A stretch of 64,000 nucleotides of DNA from Chondrosia reniformis (Eukaryota > Porifera > Demospongiae > Chondrillida > Chondrillidae). The notes beneath the pieces were generated by a model. The model did not search any database, had not been told where the DNA came from, and saw nothing but the letters and a program-made list of their open reading frames with translations. Shown here piece after piece: positions 12,219 to 26,500 of the stretch; the first letter of the stretch is position 1; each line of letters starts with the position of its first letter. Location of the stretch: assembly GCA_947172415.1 (NCBI GenBank), contig OX359198.1, positions 6,665,401-6,729,400 of the forward strand, in the 5' to 3' direction. Made by a program: the position numbers and the translations under genes.

Positions 12219-13781
12219 ATGGCTACCCAAGAGTTGTTGGTTGTGCCTACAGAATTGGAGAGCAACTTCTGTAACGAGAACGGTGACAAAGGCAATGGAA
12301 TTAGCGATGCCTTTAAACTCGAAGATGAGGCGATAGGAAACATCTACTCGTACAGTAAGGATACGGGAGAGTTCATATTTGCCTTTCAGGAAAAGGGAGT
12401 GGCCTATGACGAGGACGCCTCTTCTACCTTACTCTCACGAGCTAGCTTCAAGGTTACCGAGGAAGCTGCTGGGGTCCTTTTAAAGTTTATTTGTGATCCG
12501 ATTGCCATGTGGGGTATCAACTACTGCGGAGTCATTGAGGTTAAGCACCAGTCCGGAGAGACTAGACGCGTGTATATACCGGGGACCAGAACCTACGACC
12601 CCGCGGGCAGAACAGGTAGGAGCATATGGTGTATGTTGTCATTCTTTGGATAAGTCGTTACTTCAATGTCATGGTGCGTAGAAAACAAGACGATTAAGAG
12701 AATAATAAATCGAAATTACACATATTATACAAAACACATTGCATGTAGACAATTTACTATAAGTTCACACTATTAATAGGCCATAGGGCTCCTTATTTGG
12801 TCCTGTAACTGCTCTTGACAGGCTAAACAATTGGCTATCAAAGGGTTAATAGTCATATGGATCCTAGTTTAGTTCTGTAATCATAGCTGTTATCTGATAG
12901 TGGTGGAGAGACCAGATTGATTGCCAGAGATGTTTAATATATGGAGGTACTGTATAATGACATTGCTTGCACATAGGAATGTAGTTAGGACTACAAATAA
13001 CATGCTTTCCTCACATACCTTATCTTAGCATAGCTACATACTTATATTGCTATGGCAATAATAGTCCAATTTAAGTACTCAATAACGCTGAATGGATTTC
13101 TATTTGGTACTTATCACTTTGTATACAAGGGCAGCTCTATAGAGGAAATTTGATAGAATTCTACAAATTTATTTTATTGATCTGTGAGTATGGATAATCC
13201 TTATGCCATACAGCTGAAAGTATGAGAGATTTAAAAAGGGCTTCAAATTTTCTGGCTGCATGATGTCTTATAGCATATCTGATAGACTTTGGTTGTTATT
13301 TACTATAATATACTAGCCACTCCTTCTCTTGAATGCTTTAGGTGATCCTCATGCTAGTGAGCGCATTGGACCTTCTTGCTCCCGTACGCAAGCCGCTGTT
13401 ACATTGGCTCAAATGTATGCTGTCAAGGTAGGGGCAACTTTGGAGCAGATCAACTCGATGCAGGAAGCAACTAGAGCAGCCATCTTGCGTTACCATGGAA
13501 GGGAGACTCTGTTTGATTGGATGAAGTTGCAGTTTGAAGAGGCAATTTATCAAAACAAGGACGTTACCCCATACCCGGAATTTATCAAGAAACAAATTGC
13601 CTCAGGAAAGATTGAGTTGACTTCTGCCATGGAACACACAAAGGTTTATCTTGAGTCCTACGATGCAGGCAACCCCTGTCCTCCTGATTTCTACTATAAG
13701 AAGGTAGCAGCTAAGGACAACTATTCTGTACTTTTCCAAGGTGGAGACTTGGAAAGGTTTAATCAAATTATTGGAAAGTAA
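12219..13781 (+). CDS. Two-exon protein of unknown function
   Basis: Exons 12219-12615 and 13342-13781 join in phase (GGC AGA ACA G | GT GAT) to give 278 residues. The codon pattern looks coding throughout and the upstream gap is a plausible promoter. I do not recognise the family. What can be seen: an acidic N-terminus without a signal peptide; a first half ending in the motif MWGINYCGVIEVKH followed by YIPGTRTYDPAGRTG; a second half beginning with a likely helical stretch (SRTQAAVTLAQMYAVK), then GRETLFDWMKLQFEEAI, and near the end YDAGNPCPPDFYYKK. No transmembrane segment and no catalytic signature I can name. It shares its promoter with UBE2F and converges on NDUFB2. A possible AATAAA lies near 13907. 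Horizontal origin is possible but unsupported; the intron shows it is at least domesticated. Confidence 0.7.
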
Positions 13782-14058
13782 AGCTTCTAGAATAATTATG
13801 TAGATAAACAAAGTATATATCATCCAAAATTCTTATTGCTGTATTTTCTTAGTTCCTACCAAATGTAATTTTGATATTTACAGATATCCAGTCTCACGTG
13901 ACTAATAATAAATATTATGTGTAACATACACTCCTCACTCACTAAACATACAAGCTGAAGGAATACACAACTCTGAAACACCACAATATGTAAAGTTTCA
14001 TGCTTAAAGAGTTTCCCATCGCATTGGTAGGTGGCTAGAGTAGTGAATGTGTCTTCAT

Positions 14059-14349
14059 TCAATGGTGAGAATGAGGCTTGCTCCCATCGCTCTTTAAAGG
14101 CGGAGGCTCCATAGAGTGACCCTGGAGATATTAGGGGTGGTATACAGTACGTCACTACAATGATCTATCAATGCTACAAAACTCGAAAACATGATAAATA
14201 AACAACACGGCTCGGAGAGTAACAACACTCACTAACAACTCCCTCCAATCGTGCTTTAATCTCCAGAATATCCAGCACCATAGTGTGGCACCCATAATCT
14301 TGGCTCCAATCACGTGTATCCTCTTAGCAGGTCTTAGAACCTGTCGCAT
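14059..14349 (-). CDS. NDUFB2: NDUFB2-like complex I subunit (short)
   Basis: Two exons, 14233-14349 and 14059-14121, join in phase to a 59-residue protein. NDUFB2 is an accessory single-pass subunit of the mitochondrial complex I membrane arm. The evidence is the core LWCWIFWRLKHDWRELLGH, which aligns with the vertebrate WFWILWRFWHDSEEVLGH segment (one membrane helix followed by an acidic/charged loop), then a short PPPLK tail. Vertebrate precursors are about 105 residues, so the mitochondrial presequence and much of the C-terminus are missing or very short here; an additional 5' exon is possible. The start codon is 219 bp from that of the divergent Trio-like gene. Assignment is by one short motif, so a moderate confidence. 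Confidence 0.6.
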
Positions 14350-14568
14350 GCTTCAGCTTTTTCTTCCTTGTCAACACGCAAAATACGCGTTTTCGTTCAG
14401 TATTCTCGGATTTTTCCGATACGGCATGCAAAGGCGTGTCCCACGATTACACCTTCATCCCGTAGTTGTTACCATAATTTGATCGCCGATACCTTTTGAT
14501 TGAAACGAGAAGAGCTAGTGATTAGGATCGAAGTAACGCTAGAGTCCTCAAATATCTAGTTCTGAGAG
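14350..14568. promoter_or_regulatory. Bidirectional promoter, NDUFB2-like / Trio-like
   Basis: 219 bp between divergent start codons, somewhat CpG-richer than the surrounding introns (ACGCGTTTTCGTTC, GGATCGAAGTAACG). No TATA box seen at a convincing distance. Confidence 0.5.
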
Positions 14569-17500
14569 ATGGCGTCGGCTTTGTCGCTACAAGACTCGCT
14601 GCAGCCAGAAAACCATCTTCCTCCTCCGCCGCCCTGGGATACCAGAGGACTAGATTCAGTGTCTCCCGTGAGGGATTTCTCCCCGTTGTTATTGACCGGC
14701 AGAAGTGACGAAGCTAGTCTCAGAAGCAGTTCTACGGAAGGAGGGCTCCGCAGCGCCACGCCAGATCAAATCGGTATGGAAATATAGCGCTCCTACAAAC
14801 GTAGCAACACCTTTGCACTCTCTGTTCCATTTCCCACTGTTAAATTCCGATTTAAGTCTCACCAAATGTTATAACTATTTTGCATAATAGAACTGACGAA
14901 AACAGCGGCTGAAATCGAAGAGCTTCTAAAAGGTCAACTAGTCATACTCTCTGGTAAGTTTTTATTGATTAATCTATTCAGATTTCTTGCACGAAATATC
15001 CCTTAATTTGTTTATTTTATAATGTACGTCATTGTACTGTTGTATGAGTACTCTGATTGCCACTTCAGAGGACATGAGGTACCTTCCAGGTGTGCTTCAA
15101 GGAATAGCAGATGAATCTCTTTGTCTCAAACTAAAATAACTGAGCATAGTCAAGAACTATTATAGGCACATCTGCAGTGTTATCCTTTTTAGGAGTTTGG
15201 CCTGTAACTGGTCTTATACGTAGTCCCAAACTGATAATCAAACCACAATTGAACCAACCAACCATGAAGGAGGACACACAAAGAGGCTATTGCTATACAC
15301 AAGTGTATTTACTGTACACACAAATATCATGTGACTATTCTCCTCTACACTGATATCTCCAAGTGTTAACAACAGCCTAGCTAATCTTTGGATATTGGCT
15401 TTCCAAAGAATCCACAAAGTATGGCTTGTGATACGTACACAAGATTTGTGATCCATTTAGTATGGTAACTGCGTAATACCTGTAGCTGTACATTTTTAAA
15501 TAGAGAATCAAAATGAATCGATTTTTGATGGAATATGTCTATATATGGTAAATATATCCCTTTAATTGTGTGATCTAAAGAAACAGTTACATATGTATGT
15601 ACCTCTGCCGCTTTGCCTCAGTTGGTACTGATGGAGAATGTGTGATTTGGATTACAGAGTTGGAATCTTGTTTGTGTTTTATGTGTTTTGACTACAATTT
15701 GAATGCCTAGACCTGCTCTGGTCTGTGTTGTATTTCCATGTCTGGTGCATTTTAATTGATTGGCAGTGTCTAATAAGCATGGTATGTATAGAATTATGGT
15801 GTGTATAAATACATTACTGTGGTATTAACTGGTAACTTGACACAAATTGTGTAGTAGCTGTATACTAGAGGTTGACCATTTTTTAACTCAAGAAACTGGA
15901 GTATTAATAATTTTTGCCCTATGATCTTTGTTGAATTAGTCTGTGCCAAATATAGTGAATATTGAATTCATAAAACCTTTGTAAATCACATTACGTCTGA
16001 TGTCACATTTACATATTATACGTATGTACATGTATGTAAATGATGATTGGAGTGTTAAATACAACATCTACGTACAGTAGGCCTATATATATACGTATGT
16101 ATATACATGTACTCCCCTGGTCCTACGTATGTACATACATATGTATGTTATCTGTCTATTTTAGGTACGTATATACGTACGTATATGTACGTATGTATGT
16201 ATGTACATATATTTGGTGTTCATTGTGTGTACTATAGAGTGTTCACCTGACCTACCTACCTACGTACCTACATAGGAAATCTGTCTCGTGTGTCTCTATA
16301 TTAGGTGGACGAGACAAGGAGGGTCAATCCATCTTGACTGTTCCATCAAAGCCACGTGATTTTTATTACAAAAAGGAGGATCTTCAGAAAGTGTTGCAAT
16401 ATCTGACAAGCTTGCCAAGGTCTGTATTTGATATGTACAATACTTCATGTGTATGAGCCTTACCGAAATACGTACGTACTTATATTCAGTAGATACGTAC
16501 ATTATATGTCTTATAGAGCTGCTATTTGAATGGTAAAGCTTCAATTTCGGTATAAGTGTTAATAAAGGTAGACATACATATGTATACAAGTACTACAGAA
16601 AGAGTCTCCTCAGTGTTGAGTGTGGATTTGAAGGGTTGTCTGTAATTATCGTTCTGTAACTGACATTTAACCGATTGGAGCAATGTGAATATATCCAACA
16701 TACGTAGGTGGGGTCACCCATAATGTTTCCCGCTTCAGGTGGTGGTGAGGGTATTTGATGTGTATGTAGGCCTGTCCTGGAATGTGAATATCCATAACCT
16801 CTGTTATGCACAACGCTGTGACAATGATAACTTTGTGGTTTATATCCACACCCCTTTCTCCTTGTCTTGTTTATTGGGGTAGCTTAGGAATTGCACACCA
16901 TTTCCATATCTAATCCTGTAACTGGCAAATTTGACGACATTTAAACACTCAAATTATTGGTTTAAATGGACCTTTTATCCATGAGATGGCCCAGTTGAGA
17001 AGAAGAGAAGTAGAAGGAGGAAACTCTTGTATCCTTATCCAAAGTCCTCATCTACGTATGTGGAGCCAGGAGCCTGTATATTGACGCTCTTCAAGTCCTT
17101 TTATCTCAATCAGATGTGTCTAACTGTACTGCAAACCTGTACTATATAGTTCCCTATAGGCCTCTTTCGGTGTAGCATGTAAGAAAATGGCGTGTTAGAT
17201 TATTCATATGTACGTATACATGTCTACTCATGATAGAAATAATTAATCACTGGGAGATATTACACTTGAACCAGTCCAGTGACAAAGGTCTGATCTTGGT
17301 TGGGGGACCAAAGTCCTATTAAATGGCAACCAGAGATTGCTTACCAGTGTATGTATGTACGTATACTTGTGTACAAATGTACTATACATACGTATGTTAG
17401 TTTTGTATGGCGTGTACCATAAGGTCTTACCTTCCTCAGAGATGAGGTCAGGAAGTGTGGATACAGTCTCGTCATTGATGGTCACACTAGCACTTGGTCA

Positions 17501-20500
17501 AACATTAAGAACCTGCTTCACATGTTTCAGGAGTATCTGCTTGATCAGATCCACGTGGCCTACATCATCAGACCGGGTACGTTCCTTGAGAAGAGAAAGA
17601 CGAGTATGAAACTGACAAAGGAGAACACCAAACTGCAGTTCACTACAATTACTGTCAGTTCAAAAGACAAGCTTTCCGAACACATTAGTAACTCCCAGAT
17701 TACAAGTGATCTTGGAGGCTTTCTGCCATACAGTCACTCAGAATGGATAAAACTGAGAAAGGTGGGCGTGTACCTATTGGGATGGGCGTGTACCTATTGG
17801 GATGGGCGTGTACCTAATGGGATGGGCGTGTACCTAATGGGATGGTTGTGTACCTTTTGGGATGGTTGTGTACCTATTGGGATGGGCGTGTACCTATTGG
17901 GATGGGCGTGTACCTATTGGGATGGGCGTGTACCTACAGTACATACATAAGGTGGGTGTGGATGCCATTTTGTTTCCTGGCTGGATCTGGAAATGAGACC
18001 CAAACAGTCCCTGTGTCTGACACAAACCAATTATGATGTCATATGACTGATATGAATATCATTAACATACATAGGGGGGTTATATACTATTCTGCCAATT
18101 TTATCCGTACATGTACTGATATTTTCATATGTACATATGTATATTTTCCCTTCTTCTTGATGCAGGATCTTGAAGAGTTCATCCAGTCCTACAACTCGCT
18201 GATGCAGCACTACTGGTCTCTGGAGAGGGACATAGTTGCTGAAGTGATGGCCAACGAGGTTGAAGGAATAGAGCGTCTTCTGTCCCACCACACCAGTGTC
18301 CTTCAGGAGATCAAGGCAGCTCCCAAGTATGTGCACAAGACAGGTACAGATCTACTGATTAGCATTGAGAAGGATCAAGAGAAGGGGGGAGTGTCTTCAA
18401 TGACACCAGAAAAAATCAATGCAACAGCAGTGATAAGAAACATTTTAGACAGGGTCGCACGCAAGGAGCATCAGCTGGAGGATGTGTGGAGACACAAGAA
18501 AGTGCTCTTGGATCAGAACCTCCAATATCGTGTGTTTGACAATGCAGTTGCCAAAATATCCAGTTGGTTGAAGGGAAAAGGTCTCGAGATGGTCGCTGAC
18601 AGGCAGGAGGTGGGAGTGTGTGTCCAGACAAGCCAGGAAATACTGAGACACTTGAAAGGGATGGAAGCAAAGTCTAAGGTACGTACGTACGTACATGATA
18701 AACCACAGATTGAGCACTTTTCATTGAAACTTGTGTATGACTTTGGTATGCAGTATTGCAATATAATATAAGTATATGTAACGTATATGTAATTTAACTA
18801 AAGAGTTGAAATACTGAATTTATTCAAGTACATACATAACATACTTGCATTTATCCATATTAATGTTATATGCTCTCAATTACTGTAATGTGACTAGAGG
18901 TAGTGTTTCATTGCATACCAATTCGTACCAATAGTATACTATATCATTTACCCATACTGCACTACTGAGACTCTATTATAGACCACATGTATGTACGTAT
19001 GTATATATATATGTATGTATGTACATATGTATATATATATGTATGTATGTATGTACATATGTATATATATATGTATGTATGTACGTATGTATATATATAT
19101 GTATGTATGTACGTATGTATATATATATGTATGTATGTACGTATGTATATATGTATGTACGTATGTATATATGTATGTACCAAGGTGTATATCTCCTGAT
19201 ATGGAATATTCTTTTAATTTTGTGTGGTTGCAGGGAGTGGGAGAGAACGTCACTAAACTGAGGATGATGGCAGATCGCATGTGCGGTGCCAACCACTTTG
19301 CTTCGGAGAACCTGCAGCATAACATTGCCAAGTTGACATCCAAATGGGCCCACCACGTGGAGATGGTGAGCCAGAGGAAGCTCATTTTGGGTGTTGCAAT
19401 CTCCTTCTATCAAACAATTGAGAGGGTATGTTTTCTAATGAAATGTGTATTCTGTTTTTATTACATATTTTTAATTGTGAAACCATATGAACAGGTACGT
19501 AAATATGTGTATATTTGAGGGAAGGCTTCTACATTACTGCTTGATACATTGATTAGATTCAATTGGCTTTCTTAGAAGGGCTGGGTTTCTAAAGATTGGC
19601 TTCTAAGAAAGCTATAGATTGGTCAATTATTGAGTGTACTGCATTAGTGTGTTGTGTCTGTATAAAACTGTAACACTGCAATATCGTACTCTCATAACAC
19701 TGCAATATCGTACTCTCATAACACTGCAATATCGTACTCTCATAACACTGCAATATCGTACTCTCATAACACTGCAATATCGTACTCTCATAACACTGCA
19801 ATATCGTACTCTCATAACACTGCAATATCGTACTCTCATAACACTGCAATATTGTACTCTCATAACACTGCAATATCGTACTCTCGTAACACTGTAATAC
19901 CATAACACTGTAATACCGTAACACTGTAATACCATAACGTTATAAATCCGTAACACTATAATACCATAACACTGTAATACCGTAACACTGTAATACCATA
20001 ACGTTATAAATCCGTAACACTATAATACCATAACACTGTAAATCCGTAACACTATAATACCGTAATACTGTTTCTGAGTTACCCTCTCTCTTCCGCTTGT
20101 CTGTTGTAGTTCAACGGATCCTGTGCCACTTTGACCAGCGAGCTACAAAGCCAACAAGACATTATTGAAGAGCAGTCCAATGTTTCAGAATTTACTGCAG
20201 ATCTGGGTCGCAAGTTAGAACTACTGCAGGACCTGTGGGTGAGGGCTCAGGACACGTGCAAGAACTTGGAGACAGAGATGGCTGCAGCAATGGACGTAGT
20301 CCCTCCACAGCCAGATTACAGGTACCGTGCCTTGTCAGCATCTGACATCTGTATTGGCAATAGATTGATAGCCATTGGATGTGTATGTACGTACGTACTT
20401 ATAGGATACAATAGCGATAGGAGTTCTTTGTTGCGTACGTACATTAAGAATAATATAACTGCAACAACACAATTTTTTCAGCAGTTGAATGCTTGACACA

Positions 20501-23500
20501 AAGGTCTTCATTAGCAGTGTGTCCAATGTTCAGTTACTGAGAAGGTTGTGTTGTTGAGGTACTACATTTTCTATTCTCAATTTACTTCTATGTACGTATG
20601 TATGTAGCATATACGTACGTATATACGTAATTCCTTTTTGTGTTAGAGAGGGAATTGTTTATGTGAGAAAGGTGTGTGAAAGTGCTAGAGAGAAGATGAC
20701 GACATTTTCACATTTGGTAGAAGCAAAGAGAACTAGCCTCGATCAGTCCCTGCAGATCTTCAAGTGTGAGCAAGATGTACAACAAGTAATCAGCTGGCTG
20801 AAGGACTTGCTACAGCAAATGATATCTTCACAGGGAGACCTGGGAGAGTCACTGGAAGCAGTAATGCAACTCAAAAATGATCACAGGAAATTCTCTGAAA
20901 CTGCCAAAGTGAGTATATTCTGGTGTGTACGTACGTACATACGTATATTGTAACGTATACAGCCTATAGGGAGTACAGTCTTTACTGCCTATAGGAATTG
21001 TAGTGTACAGGTTGGAGGGGAGTGGCAGACCTGCCCACTTGACCTCTTTTGAACTTTGTGATGTTTCAAATGTCGTTTTTTGTGTCTACTGGGTAGAGAA
21101 AGTCATGTTGTCTGATACAGCCAGAGTGCAGCTGTTGTGGAATTTTCATTAGTTACTATTTTTAGTATATGATATCAGTTGTTATGATAGGTGGCAGTAT
21201 GGCTTCTAATAGTTGAATGGATCACTTCTACTCTCTCTTTTAGAAAACCTACCTTGGGGGAAGAGATTTACTTTCAGTGGCTCTAAAAAACAGACAACAG
21301 CAAAGTCTCCCAACTATGGATAATCAACAGTTAGGGCTAAGTCTGAAGGATGTCTGGGAGATGGTCAATCAAGGAGTTGAAGAAAGGGAGAAGAGGCTAG
21401 AAATGGCTAAAATATTTCATCAGAAAACTGAATCCATTTTGAGTCTAACTGACCAGATGAGTCACTCTAATGAGGCCCCTCCCCTCAGCACTGAGGAAGT
21501 GAGGAGGGAACTGGATGGAATTAGTGCAACCAGGGACTCTTTCAGAGAAGAGATTCAACAAACTATGGGTGAGTGTCCTTCTAAACACTCATACAGTGTG
21601 TATACCTGTATATAGTGGTACTGTATACGTATATTGGTACTGTATGTATTGGTGGAGCTTACAGTTGTATACACTGAGAGCGTCTTAGCCTGTACTGTGT
21701 GCCTTGGGTTTTTAGATGTGTGTAGTACTCGCCACTACATATTGTCTTCTTCAAATAGTTATCTGATATTAGCCACAATTTCTGTCATTGTTATGCCTTT
21801 TGAACCGATTATGATTGGATTTCTTGTCAGCAGTATTGTGTAACTCAATGCCAGTTAAATGGAAACTTTAAATAGCACATGTGTGTTTTACTGTAAATTT
21901 GTTTTTGTGGCAGTTCATTCATATATCTGTTACCATGGCAATAGTGGCATGTAGCCACTTCAACCAGCAATCTTAGCACATCTATGGACAATCATGCAAA
22001 TACATAGATGTACAGTATATATACTTACAGCTTCCTATCTATTTGTACAAACTGGTGACATATTGTATATTCCACAGGTTTGGGTAACGAGATGCTAGAA
22101 CGTATATCTGCACCTCTGGTTGCTAAGCAACCGAAAAAGGAACCAAATGAAGCTGCAAGACTCTGTATGGAGCTTATCAGGTACTTTACTGTTATAACTT
22201 GTGATACTAAATCTATATTTTCAACATGTACAAACATATGTACATTTGTATAGGAGCAAGATAGTAAGATTGAAAACGATAATAGCCGACGTTGATAAAT
22301 TGGTTCAGTTGAGGAGGAAGAATTTGCAGGATGCTCTCCTCTTCAGAAGTTTAGAAGAAAAGTTGGCAGAAATCAAGTCGTGGTGTTCTAATGAAGGCAG
22401 GCTTCAGCCAGCCAGCTTTATTCATAAAGACATGACATTTGAGGAATTGAAGGAATTTAAGGATAAACAACAACAAGCTATCGAGGTAACTAAGCCTATC
22501 CTTGGCAACACCCATTTGGTGTGATCCATTGGGTCTTTGAGTTTACTTACAAGTTTGCCCCATCTGGACGACCATCTCTTTACTGCATCCATTTCAAAGC
22601 AACCTTTAGTGTCCTTGTACGTACGTACGTAGTTCCTACAAATCATTGAATTCCAGTATCATTTAGCCTCGATCTTAATACAGTATACTACAGTAAGGGA
22701 GAGATATACATACGTAGTTGCACTTGGCTTCTGCAAAGGCTATGGTGATAGTGACTAATCACTGGAGCATTATGAGCATACTACACGACTATGTACATAA
22801 TTACGTACATTATGTATATGATAGCAAACTCACCATATCTTTAGTACTCAATGAAGGTGAATACTACTATAGGGGTATTTAATGAAAATGAAATTCAGCC
22901 ATTATAATGGAGTTCTCATAATTTTCCTATTTGTACCAATACTGAAAGAGTTCCAGATGTACATGATATGTTCGCATTAGGCCCTTGGTTCTGTTTTATA
23001 TGAAAGGTTCTTTATTTGTACTAAATAAAGGCTTTAATCAAGCTACGTACGTACATATGCGCACAGATGTACATTTTATATTAAGATATGCATGGGTTCA
23101 TATTGTAAATCTTATGTACACAAGGAGACTTACATTGTAGGGACCAGATTAAGATAGCTACGAGATAAAGTCCTTTCATTTGGTAAAGATAATCTAAAGA
23201 TGTCAGTGTTAGCTGTCTTATGCTCAGCAAGTTGTAAATCAGTCTATATTTGACTGACAGGTTAAAGAAGACGAAGTGGTAAGTCTTCAGCAAGAGGTTA
23301 AAGCTTCCAGTGCGACCAACCGATACAGGGATCAGATGGTTGCTATGGCAACAGAACTTGAAGAAACTTGGACCAATTATCAATCAGAGACAAAATCTGC
23401 TTTTGAAATTTGTGAAAAGTACATGTCGTTCTGGAGGCTTTCACAACAGGTACGTATACATACGTATATAGTACCTTTATAAAGTGTAACAGATTGCTAG

Positions 23501-26500
23501 CTACCTCAACAAAATGTAAAATTTAAAATGCTAAACTTTTATCCTACGTGGTGTTTTGTAGTATGTATGTATGTATGTCAACACGTGCACATATGTATGT
23601 ATGTTCATATTTGCTGCACATGGTCCTCAGATCCATTCTTCCAAGGACCAGCTCTTGAGAAGCAGGCCCTCCTCGCAAGAAGGAGCAGCAGTCTCTGCTT
23701 CTTCCATGCAAAAGCTTCAAGCTCTTAAAGATGGATATATTGCCATGACAACCCGGGTAAGTTACCAGGTTGGGTGGTCAACAGGGCATAACCCACTCTC
23801 ACTTAAGACTCACTCTCACTGAAGACTCACTCTCACTTAAGACTCACTTAAGACCAAGAGACTCATCTTCTCCTACGTATTTAGGCAACCAGAGATGGAA
23901 ATGTGGTAATTGAGCACTTGAGGGGCTCCACTACTGGTGCTTCTGTGTGCCGTGAGATAGAGCTGGAGTTGCAGGCCATTCAGCAGAACACAGATCAGCT
24001 GGATTCTGGATGGAAAAACATGGAGACAACAATCAAGCAGTCCCTGCAACTGAATCAGTATAGAGATGAGTTGAAAACAATGATGAACACTTTGAGGGAG
24101 TTGGAGGAGAAGAGACTGAGAATTATAGACTTTGGGAATAGTCGTCAATCATTTGAGACTTATGAGAACACATTTGAACAGTTGGATCAGCGGGCAACTG
24201 TAAGATTTACATACAAGTTTGGTGGCATGAACTTACTACATTTGCATTCATGTCTAGTCCATTTATGTACGTACAGTAGAATCTCATTATAACGAAATCG
24301 CTTATAGTGAATGTCTCAGTATAGTGAAGTACTTTGCTAGCCCCAGCAAAAGTTGTATACTATTATATACATTCAATATAAGAACATTCGATATAAGGAA
24401 CTAATTTTGGTCTCCTTTGAGCTTCACTATAATGAGATTCCACTGTATATTAAAACTATTAAACTTACTGGGACTTTAATCATAAATATAATTATTGATT
24501 TCTGATTGCTTTCGTCACATGTTTACACTTTGAATATGTATATAGACTGTTTTGCGTCGTTCTGAAGAAGTGAAGGCGCTGCTGCACAGATTGGTGATGA
24601 TGGGCGTGGCAGTGGATGATGAAGATGTTTACGAACGGATGCTCATTGACTTCAGCAACCAATGGACTAGAACAAATCAGGCGCTAGACAGAGCAAAAAT
24701 GGGTTTTGAAGTTGCAGTGGAGTTAGTCACATTGGCAGGCAAAGTGAGAGCTTGTTAAAGAGCCGTCTCTCTCCTTCTTCTTCTTCTTCTCAGATTGAAT
24801 GGAACCTATAGGAGCTGAATCCCTTGTAGATATACGTATTTGTTGTGTTGGAACTAGATTCATGATTATTTGTATACCTCCTTATAGCATAGCCATATCT
24901 ACAGGAAAAGGGTGTTATTCATGACCTTTGCCATATGTAGATCTGATTGACCTTTTCCCTAAGTTTATGAAAATGTCTGTTTAATATACGAAAACCTTTT
25001 TGTTCATGGAAATGTACCTACGTACACACATATGTGTGTGTGTTCAATATGTGATTATCACTTCACTTCTCTTCAGGTTTGCCATGAGACTTCTGTTGTG
25101 AAGCAGATGTCGTCTGGAGGAGATGAAACCCGTTTGAGCAAACTTGTGGAAATGACACAGTCTTTCCTTTTGAAGTACAAGAACTGGTTGTCAAGCGTAA
25201 AGTCATTCTCCATTGGTAACCGTCTCCATGGTGTCTTGGAAGAGGTACAGCATGCAACCAACGATATTGTGAGCAACAAACTGCAAAGAGATGTAGAGCA
25301 GCAGAAGCTTCAGCAGTTGGAGCAGGACGTGGAGAAGGTTTATATCATATGCCCTGTACTGTAACTACGAATAGTGAAACTGGCCTACCTGCATATCTAG
25401 GTAGTATATGAAAGAGTAGGTAATATTTGTTATGAACATTGTAATGGTAAATGTTATTGAGCATTAACATCATAAATGTAATAAATTTGATGGAACCTTT
25501 CGACCCGGAGGTTATCGTCATTTATGTTACTGATGCTCAATATGAATCATCTACAAATACGTACGTATGTAACTGTACATTTTGCACCTGACCGTATTCT
25601 TAGTATTCTCATATGAATATGAGTACAGGTGTACATACTTACTGTAAATATACTTATACAGGAAGCTGTTCATATTTATATGTATGTATGCTTGTCATTT
25701 CCCATATAAAATGCTTATATTGTGTATATAGCACACTGAATGGCTGGAGTCTCGTGTGAGACAGTTTCTAGAGGTCAACAATGAGTTGGGAGACACAGGA
25801 GATGTAGCAAAGGAAGTGAAGAGGAATTACACCAACTTTGTAACCAGTGTTCAGGTAGTCACTGCAATCAATAGTAATAGACACATACACTGCCATTTTG
25901 GTGCCACTTACAGCACTTGTACGTATATAATTTACTGTATGTACGTATGTATATGTATGTAAGCAGTACCTATACATACGTATGTATGCACTGTCTGTGT
26001 ATGAAGAACTTTTCCTTTTGTTTGACTGTAGCCCTCATTTAATGAGTTGAATCGCTTGGATGAGACTTGTCAAGGTCTGATAAGCAATGCTATGATAGGC
26101 CATCTTGTTAGTGAACACAAGATTCGCCTGAAGACGTGTCATGACATTTGCTCAAAGTCACTTCATGAGAGACTTGACATTATAACAGCCTTTGTTGACT
26201 TCAAAACATTAGCAGGAAAGGTACGTATTCAGTTTAAAATATGTTACTTTCGGAAAAGATTTCTAAAAACACATATCTTGTTTTTCATACATATGTAGCT
26301 ATCATCCTGCATTGGAAGACTTGACCGCCATGCTGAGGATATCCCTGTAATTAGGGAGAGTGTGAGGGACAGTGGTGACGTGCTGCAGCATGGGCAGACA
26401 GCTATGAAGGAGATGGAGGATCACTGGAGGCAGATGGAAGCAGCTGCTGATTCCTACCTGAAGCTGGCAGGCTGTAGTATGCTGACCGTGCTCGGTCCTC

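Larger units (their letters stand above)
14569..17761 (+). other. Trio-like gene block: N-terminus and SEC14-like domain
   Basis: Exons 14569-14773, 14891-14953, 16305-16419 and 17440-17761. The first exon encodes a disordered Ser/Pro-rich leader. The next three encode a SEC14/CRAL-TRIO-like fold of the Trio type: GGRDKEGQSILTVPS, then SLVIDGHTSTWSNIKNLL, VAYIIRPGTFLEK and, at the end, a DLGGFLPYSHSEWIKLRK segment matching the Trio FDGCLEYNHEEWIEIR. In Trio this domain binds lipid or mediates membrane targeting. Confidence 0.85.

Noticed and set aside
13856-14155. 99-codon minus-strand frame (GSLYGASAFKERWEQASFSP)
   Set aside because: It overlaps the second NDUFB2-like exon in another frame; the phase-correct frame gives a sensible C-terminus directly after the conserved core.
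18948-19518. Several 70-175-codon frames rich in Tyr/Thr/His/Ile or Met/Tyr/Val
   Set aside because: Translation of the ATGTATGTACG/TATATA microsatellite.
19589-19956. Regular 24-bp direct repeats, briefly considered as a CRISPR-like array; also the Leu/Thr/Tyr repeat frames
   Set aside because: Head-to-tail repeats with no unique spacers, in an animal intron: a minisatellite.
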